DNA from: Rhodococcus_F sp040656415
GTDB lineage: Bacteria; Actinomycetota; Actinomycetes; Mycobacteriales; Mycobacteriaceae
Assembly: GCF_040656415.1 (NCBI RefSeq)
Contig: NZ_JBFAMC010000001.1
Coordinates: 1,674,001 to 1,738,000 of the forward strand
Direction: 5' to 3'
Length of the DNA stretch: 64,000 nt
Shown here: positions 37,693 to 45,979 of the stretch, piece by piece
Layout: the number at the start of each line of letters is the position of its first letter
Numbering within the stretch: the stretch's first letter is position 1
Made by a program: the position numbers and the translations under genes
Notes under the pieces: generated by a model
The model's database searches: none
What the model was told of the DNA's origin: nothing
What the model saw: the letters and a program-made list of their open reading frames with translations, nothing else

Positions 37693-38847
37693 ATGATTTA
37701 CCTCGATTACAACGCATCAACGCCAGTTGACCCGCGGGTGGAGACGGCCATGGCCGAAGCTTCGTCGCAATTCGCCAATCCCTCGAGCGTTCAGCACAGG
37801 AGCGGTCAGGGTGCCGCTGAGGTGGTTGAAGAGGCGCGAAGTCATGTCGCAGACCTAGTCCGCAGGCCTGCACGGGACATCGTGCTGACCAGTGGGGCTA
37901 GCGAAGCGGCTGCGCTTGGAATAATCGGTGCTGCACTGGGTGCGCAGGCGCGACCGAACATCGTCGTTGCGGCCACTGAGCACAAGGCCGTTCTCTCAGC
38001 TGCCGATGTGGCTGTCAAACTTACCGGTGGGGAGGTAAGGTGCGCTCGCGTCGACCGGTCTGGGATGGTAGATCTTTCACACATCGCGGAGCTGATCGAC
38101 GACACGGTCTCGGTTGTTGCGGTGATGGCCGCAAACAACGAAACCGGGGTCTTGGGGCCCTCGGCGATCGCATCAGAACTTTCTCGACATCATGGCGCAC
38201 TCCTTTTCTCTGACGTAACCCAGCTTGCTGGTAAGGGCGACATGTCGGACGTCGTCAATTGCTCTGACCTGCTGGTGTGCAGCAGCCACAAGGTTTATGG
38301 ACCCAAGGGTGCCGGTGCGCTGGTCGCATCCCGACACATACAGCGACGGCTAGTCCCTATCTTCTCCGGAGGCGGGCAAGAATTTGGACTGAGAGGCGGG
38401 ACGCAGAACACCCCGGCGCTAGCCGGTTTCGGTCGAGCGGCTCAACTCGCTGTGAAAGAACAGTCCGCCGACACACACCGGCTAGCACACCTCGCGGACA
38501 AGTTGTTGACCGACCTACGTTCTCGTCTCAGCGACATCGAAGTGAACGGGATTGAAACAGAACGACTATCCAACACCCTGAACCTGCGATTTTGTGGCGC
38601 CGACTCTGAAGCAGTCATGACTTCGATGCCACATATCGCCGTCTCTTCTGGCAGCGCGTGCCAATCCGCAACACCTACTCAGTCCCATGTACTGCTTGCA
38701 ATGGGTCTGACTCACACGGCGGCGTCCGAGTCGCTGAGGATCTCACTCGGACGCCCCACAACGCTCGATGAAGTCGCACACGCAATCGATGAGATTGCAT
38801 CAGCGGTGGTGCGTGTTCGCGAGCTGACAACGCGATCGGAAGGCTGA
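37693..38847 (+). CDS. sspA: SspA/DndA-type cysteine desulfurase
   Basis: A 384-residue class V PLP-dependent cysteine desulfurase of the IscS/DndA kind, which takes sulfur from cysteine as an enzyme persulfide. Seen: opening MIYLDYNASTPVDPRV, the PLP lysine in CSSHKVYGPKGAG, and the catalytic cysteine in SSGSACQSA near residue 320. It heads an operon with a DUF4007 protein 3 bp downstream, which points to SspABCD phosphorothioation rather than iron-sulfur assembly or tRNA thiolation. In other known ssp loci sspA can be divergent from sspBCD; here it is co-directional. No strong ribosome site is visible before the ATG. Confidence 0.88.
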   Translation: MIYLDYNASTPVDPRVETAMAEASSQFANPSSVQHRSGQGAAEVVEEARSHVADLVRRPARDIVLTSGASEAAALGIIGAALGAQARPNIVVAATEHKAVLSAADVAVKLTGGEVRCARVDRSGMVDLSHIAELIDDTVSVVAVMAANNETGVLGPSAIASELSRHHGALLFSDVTQLAGKGDMSDVVNCSDLLVCSSHKVYGPKGAGALVASRHIQRRLVPIFSGGGQEFGLRGGTQNTPALAGFGRAAQLAVKEQSADTHRLAHLADKLLTDLRSRLSDIEVNGIETERLSNTLNLRFCGADSEAVMTSMPHIAVSSGSACQSATPTQSHVLLAMGLTHTAASESLRISLGRPTTLDEVAHAIDEIASAVVRVRELTTRSEG

Positions 38848-38850
38848 TCC

Positions 38851-39927
38851 ATGACCCTCGAACAATCCGCGGTCCCGACGTTCGCGAACCATCAAACGTT
38901 CCATCCGCGCTTTGGATGGATCAAGAAGGGCTATGACTCCGCAGCGAAGAACCCCAGCGTCTTCGGTCTGCCAGAGGCGCCAGTCGAACTTGGTGTCGGA
39001 AAGAACATGGTTGAAGCAATTCGGTTCTGGTCCTCGGCGACCAGAGTAATTACTCGGAAGCCTCATCCAGAAAGATCGCGTGTATCCATCTCAGTGCCCA
39101 CGCAATTCGGCCGGGCCTTCCTGGACGAAGAATATGGGCTGGACCCATTCATGGAAGATCCAAGCACGCTGTGGATTCTGCACTGGCAGGCCATATCTGC
39201 CGAAACCATGCTGCCGATATGGCGATTGGCATTCAACGATTTCAGTGCAGTCGAGTTCACCGAGGATGAGTTGCTGCAGTACTGTGTTGACGAAGTCGCG
39301 GCCACAACGTGGCAACCGCCCAAGGAATCAAGCATCCGGAAGGATGTGGACTGCCTTCTCCGCATGTACACACGACGAGAAACGCGCGGGCGGCAAACCC
39401 TGGACGACGTACTTGATTCGCCCTTCCGCGAGTTGCAGATCATTCAGCCTTCTCCCGGCTCCAGAAACAGCTTCCGATTCGTTCGCGGTGAGAAGCGTGG
39501 CCTGCCGGCGGCTGCGATCACATACGCGTGCCTCGACTACATGAGCCGTGATGCTGGTGGAAGCAAAACCATCTCGATCGATCGACTTGCCGTCGATCCC
39601 GGCTCGCCCGGTCGGATCATGAAACTGACTGCGGAGAACATTGTTGACGCGATCGCCCAATCGGCTCGGGAAGTGTCCGGGATCAAGATTGCCCGGCCAG
39701 CCGGAGCGCAACAATTGACTGTCGACTCGCCTCCAATCGAGGTTGCTCGCGAGGTGATGTTCGAGCACCACAAAAAGAGACGCTCGGACCTCTGGGGGGC
39801 CGAGAACATCGTAGTTGCGGGGCCGGCCGCAAGGCAGGCCTATCCCGACGATGTGCCGGAACGAGCAGTGAAGACGGCGCAGGAAAAGAAGACTCGAAGA
39901 AATTCCGCGAAGGGAACCGCAGCATGA
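38851..39927 (+). CDS. sspB: SspB-like DUF4007 protein
   Basis: A 358-residue DUF4007 protein. The opening FANHQTFHPRFGWIKKGYDS and the following VFGLPEAPVELGVGKNMVEAIRFW are the family signature. In SspABCD systems the DUF4007 protein is SspB, a nicking protein needed to place sulfur in one DNA strand. It starts 3 bp after sspA and its stop overlaps the sspC start (ATGA). The C-terminus is basic (KKTRRNSAKG), suitable for DNA contact. Assignment is from family and operon position; the nickase activity is known from other SspB proteins, not shown here. Confidence 0.87.
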   Translation: MTLEQSAVPTFANHQTFHPRFGWIKKGYDSAAKNPSVFGLPEAPVELGVGKNMVEAIRFWSSATRVITRKPHPERSRVSISVPTQFGRAFLDEEYGLDPFMEDPSTLWILHWQAISAETMLPIWRLAFNDFSAVEFTEDELLQYCVDEVAATTWQPPKESSIRKDVDCLLRMYTRRETRGRQTLDDVLDSPFRELQIIQPSPGSRNSFRFVRGEKRGLPAAAITYACLDYMSRDAGGSKTISIDRLAVDPGSPGRIMKLTAENIVDAIAQSAREVSGIKIARPAGAQQLTVDSPPIEVAREVMFEHHKKRRSDLWGAENIVVAGPAARQAYPDDVPERAVKTAQEKKTRRNSAKGTAA

Positions 39928-42900
39928 GTGCACTCTCACGACACGTACGCCCGCGCCCGCGGTTCAGTCGGTCAGCGAACGTGGAACGAGACCATGGTGC
40001 TCACGCCGTTGAAGGGTATGTCCCGACAGGGCGCGCAATCGACGTCGTCGGGAGGATCGGGCGAGGGCTTGCCGATTCTGCTGCAGGACGCACACTTTCG
40101 ATAACGGGACCACACGGTGGCGGTAAGTCATCCCTGGCCGTGTTTCTTGATGGGCTGCTGTCTCCAGACAGTGCACCCGAGTACGCTGAATCTCACGCAA
40201 TTCTGCGCATGGTCGATGAAAGCGTCGACACTCTGATTCTCCAGGGATTGCGAAGCCTGGGAATTCAGGGAGAAGGAATGATTCGGGCTTTCGCAACCGC
40301 GAGGACTGAACCCGTTTCGTCCACTATTGCGCGTGCGCTACATTCCGGTGCTGAGCGCACTTTCGGGTCTACGCAGACCATCGTCCCCGACACCTTCGGT
40401 GACAGTGAAGCTAGTCGAACGCTGACGACGGACGACATTCGGGACACCATCAAACGGATGTGCGCAACTCGCCCGATGATTCTGATCATCGACGAGTTCG
40501 GCAAAAACCTCGAGGCTTTCGCCGAATCCGGTCACCTGGGTGATCCGTATCTCTTGCAAGAACTAGCAGAACTAACTCAGGGCGACGATGCGCTTCCATT
40601 GGTGATAATTACCATGCAACACTTGTCATTTGACGAGTACGTCCAAGAGACATCTGCGGCGCGCAGACGCGAATGGTCCAAGGTGCAAGGACGTTTTCAG
40701 GACATCCCCTACGTCGAAACACCCTCTCAGTCTCGCCGTTTGATCGTTGGCAGTTTGGAGCGTACGACGACGAAAGTCGGTAGAGCCGCCGAAAAATGGA
40801 TCAAAGCTAACTCGACGGCATTCGAGCACCTCGGTCTGCGTGATCTCCTAGAGGACGCGCGGGATGCCATTCCGCTGCACCCTCTTACACTTGCGGTTCT
40901 TCCGGATCTCTGCACGCGTTACGGTCAGAACGAACGAACATTGTTCTCCTTCATGGGTGGTACGGAACCCCTCGCCGTACCGGCATTTCTCGACAGTTCC
41001 GAATGGAATCCGAGGCAACCGCCACCGCTTCTCGGGCTTGACCGGGTCTATGACTACTTCCTCGATTCCGCCGGAAGCATGATCGGGGTCTCCGATAACG
41101 CCAGTCGCTGGATGGAGATCGAAACACGCATCAGGGACACCGTCGGCCTCACTTCTGCGGAGCTTCGCGCCCTGAAAGCTATCGGGGTTCTCAATCTAAT
41201 TTCGAGCGGTGGGAGCGTACGAGCATCACGACCTATGCTCGAGTTCGCGCTTCTTACAGGACAAGACGGCTCGAGCACCCTCGATGAGGTCGGCAATGTG
41301 CTGACCTCACTCGAGGACAGGGGGCTGATCGTCTACCGAACCTTCTCTGACGAGTACCGAGTTTGGCAAGGATCTGACTACGACCTTCGGCGCGCTATTG
41401 CCGGCGCCAAGAGGCAATGTGCAACGAAGGATCTCGCGACGCTGCTGAATGAAGTGACACCGTTGGAGCCGGCTGTGGCTGGCCGCCACAGCCAACGGAA
41501 CGGCGTACTGCGAATATTCGAACAGAAATTCAGCAATCTAACGCCCACTGACCTTCAGGTGCCAGGTGCTTCTTGGGATGGCGTGGTCCTTTATGCGACC
41601 TCCGACAGGCCTCAGGAGTCGTCGGAGTTGGACACCCCAGAAAAGCCCATCGTGGTGATTACACCCGCCGATTTCAGTGCCGTTGAGGAGGCAGCGCTGG
41701 AAGCAGCAGCCTTACAGCTCGCGCTCCACTCCGCGGAGGATGAGAACGCAGACTGGGTGGCGAAGCGCGAGCTTCGCGAGCGAACAGCGGCTGCGCAGCA
41801 ACAGCTGCGCAGTGAGATTGGTCGCACTTGGAATTCGCACGCCAGCTGGGCTTTCTTCGGTCATGACATTGCGTTGGCGCCCGAGACCGGTCTCTCGGCG
41901 GTGTTGTCGACGGTTTCGGACCTGGCGTATTCCGCAACCCCTCGCGTGGCCAATGAGATGATTGCCAGACGCGAACTCACAAGCCAGGGAGCCAAAGCTC
42001 GTCGCGTGCTCATGGAAGCGATGCTGACGAAGAGGGACCAAGAGGCATTTGGCATCGAGGGATATGGGCCAGAACGAGCTATTTACGAGGCAGTTTTTCG
42101 TTCGACAGGGATGCACCAAGCGGGCTCAGAGGGTTCTGGGGAGATTCAGGCTCCATCGGATAGACGTTGGAAGAGCGTGTGGCAGATAGTCAATTCTGCG
42201 TTCGAGGATGCGAGAACTACCCGGACGAATCTGCTCGAAGTCGCTAAGCGGCTAACCGAGCCACCTGTCGGCCTGAAGGAGGGCATTATCCCCCTCCTCA
42301 TCGTGGCGAACCTTCTCGTCCGTGCCGACGAGATCGCCTTGTATGAGCACGGAAGCCTCGTCCTGTCTCTCGACGACGCCGTCGCCGAGAGACTTACCCG
42401 CAACCCAGTCCACTTCACCGTCAGGAACACCGGAGTTGATAGCGGAAGCAGGCGCATCGTCGTGGATGCGCTCTCCGACGGTCTCAAGATCACGGCGGGC
42501 TCGCGAAAGCCGACGTTTCTCGATGTTGCAACCGCGCTCTTCCGAAAGTTACGGCTGCTGCCTCCGTACGTGCAGAAGACGAAGAGTGCGGTTTCGGAAG
42601 AAGCGCTGCAGGTGCGTAACGCGTTTCATAACGCGTCCGAACCCGATGTTCTTCTTTTCGAGACACTTCCCCAGGTATTCAAGATCAAGCCATTTCCGGC
42701 CACTGGCAACGGCAAGCGGGACCTCGCCACGGAGTACGCAAATCGACTTGCGGAGGTCATCAAAGAGCTTGACCGTGCGTATGACGCACTTCTCGAGGAC
42801 ATCGAATCCCACTTGAAGGAGGCGACGGCGGTCAGCGGAACTCGGTCCGAAATTCGCCAACTTCTCGCCGGGCAAGCAGCCAACCTAGACGATCGAATAC

Positions 42901-43373
42901 TCGAGCCTCGGCTCAGGGCATTTGTGGGCGCGCTTGCAAGGGACCTAGACGATCAGGCTTGGCTGGAGAACGTGGCGATGGTCGTCTCGGACGGTCACGC
43001 TCCACGCGTCTGGACTGACGATATCGCAAATCGTTTCCCGCTCAGGATTTCCGAACTTGGCGCCACGATGCGCAGAGTCCAAGCGGTTTTGTACGAGCGT
43101 CTTGCGGCTGATGCAGAGCCCGACGGCTTCACCATCAGCCGGATGGTCCTTACCCATCCCGACGGCACAGAGCGCACGGAGTTCCTCTCCATCACTGAAC
43201 GCCAAAGGGAATCGCTCGACCCTCACGTCGAGCCGTTCCTCGAGAAGCTCGGGGCGCTGTTGGGTTCACGGACGGAGGCGTGTCGGATGCTCATGGCAAG
43301 GTTGGCCTTCGAAGAGACGGACACCTCTTCTGCATCGCTCGGGAACGACAGGAAGGACATTCACCATGGCTGA
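39924..43373 (+). CDS. sspC: SspC-like P-loop ATPase
   Basis: A 1,149-residue protein with an N-terminal ATPase domain: Walker A ITGPHGGGKSSLAVFL near residue 58 and Walker B MILIIDEFGKNLEAF near 185. The remainder is a long helical region without a recognised domain. Its place between the DUF4007 gene and the PAPS-reductase-like gene identifies it as SspC, whose ATPase is required for phosphorothioation. It overlaps sspB by four bases and sspD by eight. No frameshift or stop interrupts it. Confidence 0.84.
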   Translation: MSALSRHVRPRPRFSRSANVERDHGAHAVEGYVPTGRAIDVVGRIGRGLADSAAGRTLSITGPHGGGKSSLAVFLDGLLSPDSAPEYAESHAILRMVDESVDTLILQGLRSLGIQGEGMIRAFATARTEPVSSTIARALHSGAERTFGSTQTIVPDTFGDSEASRTLTTDDIRDTIKRMCATRPMILIIDEFGKNLEAFAESGHLGDPYLLQELAELTQGDDALPLVIITMQHLSFDEYVQETSAARRREWSKVQGRFQDIPYVETPSQSRRLIVGSLERTTTKVGRAAEKWIKANSTAFEHLGLRDLLEDARDAIPLHPLTLAVLPDLCTRYGQNERTLFSFMGGTEPLAVPAFLDSSEWNPRQPPPLLGLDRVYDYFLDSAGSMIGVSDNASRWMEIETRIRDTVGLTSAELRALKAIGVLNLISSGGSVRASRPMLEFALLTGQDGSSTLDEVGNVLTSLEDRGLIVYRTFSDEYRVWQGSDYDLRRAIAGAKRQCATKDLATLLNEVTPLEPAVAGRHSQRNGVLRIFEQKFSNLTPTDLQVPGASWDGVVLYATSDRPQESSELDTPEKPIVVITPADFSAVEEAALEAAALQLALHSAEDENADWVAKRELRERTAAAQQQLRSEIGRTWNSHASWAFFGHDIALAPETGLSAVLSTVSDLAYSATPRVANEMIARRELTSQGAKARRVLMEAMLTKRDQEAFGIEGYGPERAIYEAVFRSTGMHQAGSEGSGEIQAPSDRRWKSVWQIVNSAFEDARTTRTNLLEVAKRLTEPPVGLKEGIIPLLIVANLLVRADEIALYEHGSLVLSLDDAVAERLTRNPVHFTVRNTGVDSGSRRIVVDALSDGLKITAGSRKPTFLDVATALFRKLRLLPPYVQKTKSAVSEEALQVRNAFHNASEPDVLLFETLPQVFKIKPFPATGNGKRDLATEYANRLAEVIKELDRAYDALLEDIESHLKEATAVSGTRSEIRQLLAGQAANLDDRILEPRLRAFVGALARDLDDQAWLENVAMVVSDGHAPRVWTDDIANRFPLRISELGATMRRVQAVLYERLAADAEPDGFTISRMVLTHPDGTERTEFLSITERQRESLDPHVEPFLEKLGALLGSRTEACRMLMARLAFEETDTSSASLGNDRKDIHHG

Positions 43374-44214
43374 TTCAGTTCGCCACATCTGTGGCATCAG
43401 CGGAGGCAAGGATTCGAGTGCCCTCGCTGTGTACATGCGCGACCGCGTCCCGGAGATGGAATACTTCTTCTGCGATACCGGTGCCGAGCTTCCGGAAACC
43501 TACGAGTACCTCGACCGCCTCGAAACGGCGCTTGGGAAACCGATCGCTCGATTGAATCCCAAGAAGGGGTTCGACCACTGGTTCGAGGTCTACCGTGGAA
43601 CGCTCCCGTCACCCCAGATGCGCTGGTGCACGAAGAAGATGAAGATCGAGCCGCTCGAGGAGTGGATCGGCGACGACGCTGCCGTCTCTTACGTTGCGAT
43701 CCGTGCTGACGAGTCCGGCCGCAAGGGCTACGTGAGTACAAAGCCGAACATTCGTACGGTGCTTCCGTTCGTAGAAGATGGTATCGATCATGATGGCGTC
43801 CTTCGGCTGCTCGATGAGGCCGGAATCGGCCTTCCGAAGTACTACGAATGGCGGACACGCTCGGGATGCTATTTCTGCTTCTATCAACGGAAAGCGGAAT
43901 GGGTCGGCCTAGGAGAGAAGCATCCCGATCTGCTCAACCGAGCGATCGCCATCGAATCGAAGGTCATGCAGGACGCGGGCGCCGACGGTGACGCATCTTT
44001 TGGCGAGTATGCGATGAAGGGCAGGCAGTACACCTGGTCAGGTGGGGAGTCGCTGCCCGACTTGATCGCACGGCGTGAAGAGATCCTCGAGCGGCACGCC
44101 AAGGCTATGGAGAGCGCATCCAAGCGGAAGAAGAACAAGCCGGTATGGGATGTCCTCGGTGACGCGCTCGACGACGATGACGATTCAGCGCAATGCTCGG
44201 TGTGCGCCCTCTAG
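43366..44214 (+). CDS. sspD: SspD/DndC-like PAPS-reductase-family ATP pyrophosphatase
   Basis: A 282-residue PP-loop protein of the PAPS reductase/DndC family, which activates the DNA backbone for sulfur insertion. The PP-loop motif is CGISGGKDSSALAVYM near the N-terminus. Cysteines in MRWCTKKMK and RSGCYFCFYQ could bind an iron-sulfur cluster as in DndC, and a CSVC pair ends the protein. ATG 43366 has GGAAGG upstream and overlaps the sspC stop by eight bases. It closes the sspABCD operon; 130 bp follow before the helicase gene. Confidence 0.88.
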   Translation: MADSVRHICGISGGKDSSALAVYMRDRVPEMEYFFCDTGAELPETYEYLDRLETALGKPIARLNPKKGFDHWFEVYRGTLPSPQMRWCTKKMKIEPLEEWIGDDAAVSYVAIRADESGRKGYVSTKPNIRTVLPFVEDGIDHDGVLRLLDEAGIGLPKYYEWRTRSGCYFCFYQRKAEWVGLGEKHPDLLNRAIAIESKVMQDAGADGDASFGEYAMKGRQYTWSGGESLPDLIARREEILERHAKAMESASKRKKNKPVWDVLGDALDDDDDSAQCSVCAL

Positions 44215-44238
44215 GCTAAGGTCCAGTTTCGTTCACAT

Positions 44239-44248
44239 ACCAATTGGT
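44239..44248. promoter_or_regulatory. Palindrome between sspD and helicase gene
   Basis: ACCAATTGGT is a perfect 10-bp palindrome in the 130-bp gap, about 24 bp before a well-spaced GTG leader frame. It could be an operator for a separate effector promoter, but short palindromes also arise by chance. Confidence 0.3.
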
Positions 44249-44271
44249 CTCGGCAGAGGGGGAGATGCCTT

Positions 44272-44355
44272 GTGACTGACAAAGTCGGAAATCTGTTGTC
44301 GCACTTGGGGTGCGTGTCCATGATCGGCACCCAGAGGACAGCCAATGCTCGATGA
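44272..44355 (+). CDS. Possible 27-residue leader ORF overlapping the helicase start
   Basis: GTG 44272 follows AGAGGGGGAG at an ideal distance and opens a 27-codon frame (VTDKVGNLLSHLGCVSMIG and on) that ends at TGA 44355, eleven bases inside the helicase gene. The arrangement suggests translational coupling or a leader peptide for the effector operon. The peptide has no known family, and expression is unproven. Confidence 0.35.
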   Translation: MTDKVGNLLSHLGCVSMIGTQRTANAR

Positions 44356-45979
44356 ACGGCTGGACTTCGACGTGCTTTTGACTCGGGCAGACGAAGAGAC
44401 GCTACGCGACCTAGTGGGGCCGAAAGTTACTCGCTTGCTTCTTCGTCTGGACCCCAACCTCGCCAGACCAAGCAAACTTCGTGAGCTGTTGAAATCACAG
44501 AGGACCGCGAGTGAACTCATCAGAGATCCGAAAGCTCGCACCGCCCTGGTTCGCATGCTCTCGCGGAGTCAGGCGGACGCGCTGGTCGATGGACTGCGCC
44601 TTGGTTCGAGAAATGGTTCGAGGGACCCGTACGAACTCCTGACATCCTTGACGCTTCGCAAGGGAAGTGCCAAGGAAGCCAAGTTCCACAGCTTGCTTGG
44701 TGTCGCCGTCGATGAGGAAGTCAGCCGGACCGAGATACTGCCGGACAAGCCGGCAGAACCGGGCTACGCACTCTTCCATCACCAAAGAGTTGCGGCGTCT
44801 GAGGTGGACGATGCCCTGCGTGCTCCTCCCAGCCGCACCATACTTCACATGCCCACCGGTTCCGGCAAGACACGAACAGCCATGAACGTTGTGTGCGACT
44901 ACTTGCGGTCAGGCGAACCCCGCATGGCCGTTTGGTTGGCTTACAGCGAGGAGCTCTGTGAGCAAGCCGCTTCGGAGTTCGAGCGCGCCTGGACTAGTCT
45001 TGGGAATCGCACGCTGAAAGTCTTTCGATTTTGGGGTTCCAACCCAATCGAGATCGACGACGCTCGAGACGGCCTCGTCGTGTGCGGTCTAGACAAGATG
45101 TACAGCTCTATTCGGTCGAAATACCAAACGTGGTCTCGACTAGCGGACAGGTCTCGTCTCGTGATCATCGACGAGGCACACCAAGCTCTGGCGCCGACGT
45201 ACAAGACGACTCTTGAATTGCTTGTGGACAAACATGCTGAAACCCGTCTCCTTGGCCTCACTGCCACGCCCGGCCGAACGTGGAACGATCTGGACGAGGA
45301 TAGAAAGCTATCCAACTTGTTCGCTAACAGAAAGGTAACCCTGAAGGTAGAGGGTTACAAGAATCCGGTTGACTACCTAATCGATGAGGGCTACCTCGCG
45401 CGAACCAAGTACGAATCCCTTACGTATTCGGGCGGTGTAGACCTCAGCCCCAGAGACCTCCGACAGATTGAGCGGGCCACCGATATTCCGACTGAGGTTC
45501 TGGAGCAACTAGCTGGAGACGACGCCCGAAACCTGTTGATCGTTGCACGTGTGGAGGAGTTGATCCTGAGCCACAGCCGCATCATTGTCTTCGCGACCAC
45601 CGCAGATCATTCGAACACGCTCGCCACCGTGCTGGCCGCTCGTGGGATACGGGCAGCGTCAGTGACGAGCAAGACAGGTCCTTCTGAACGGCAGCGCCTG
45701 ATATCAGCTTTTCGTTCCGATGAGATGGCACCGCAGGTTCTCTGCAATTATGGTGTCCTTACAACAGGATTCGATGCCCCCAGAACTAGTGCGGCGATCA
45801 TTGCTCGACCCACAAAGTCTCTTGTGCTATACAGCCAGATGGTTGGTAGAGCGACACGGGGCGTGCAAGCTGGGGGAAACCAAGAGGCCCTTGTGGTTAC
45901 AATCGTCGACACCTCGCTGCCAGGTTTCGGCGGCATGTCCGAAGCCTTTACAAACTGGGAAGATGTGTGGGATGCCTGA
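44345..45979 (+). CDS. SF2 DEAD/DEAH-box helicase, SspF-like by position
   Basis: A 544-residue protein with an N-terminal 150-residue helical region followed by an SF2 helicase: LHMPTGSGKTRTAMNV near residue 175, LVIIDEAHQALAPTYK (DEAH), GLTATPGR, and in the second lobe LTTGFDAPRTSAAI and QMVGRATRG. The ATG has GAGG seven bases upstream. The stop overlaps the ATG of the GHKL gene. Phosphorothioation loci can carry an SspFGH effector cassette that attacks unmodified DNA; I assign this as the likely helicase member from the order helicase, GHKL ATPase, PLD nuclease. The mapping of letters to genes is from memory. Confidence 0.78.
   Translation: MLDERLDFDVLLTRADEETLRDLVGPKVTRLLLRLDPNLARPSKLRELLKSQRTASELIRDPKARTALVRMLSRSQADALVDGLRLGSRNGSRDPYELLTSLTLRKGSAKEAKFHSLLGVAVDEEVSRTEILPDKPAEPGYALFHHQRVAASEVDDALRAPPSRTILHMPTGSGKTRTAMNVVCDYLRSGEPRMAVWLAYSEELCEQAASEFERAWTSLGNRTLKVFRFWGSNPIEIDDARDGLVVCGLDKMYSSIRSKYQTWSRLADRSRLVIIDEAHQALAPTYKTTLELLVDKHAETRLLGLTATPGRTWNDLDEDRKLSNLFANRKVTLKVEGYKNPVDYLIDEGYLARTKYESLTYSGGVDLSPRDLRQIERATDIPTEVLEQLAGDDARNLLIVARVEELILSHSRIIVFATTADHSNTLATVLAARGIRAASVTSKTGPSERQRLISAFRSDEMAPQVLCNYGVLTTGFDAPRTSAAIIARPTKSLVLYSQMVGRATRGVQAGGNQEALVVTIVDTSLPGFGGMSEAFTNWEDVWDA

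Noticed and set aside
37693..38847. Desulfurase as housekeeping IscS
   Set aside because: It is followed by DUF4007, a large ATPase and a PP-loop protein in one coupled operon, with no iscU, scaffold or tRNA-thiolation gene nearby.
45720..45971. Longer start of the GHKL gene inside the helicase gene
   Set aside because: The conserved N-terminus begins at ATG 45972, overlapping the helicase stop; the extra codons are the helicase sequence in another frame, and the third copy starts at the same residue.
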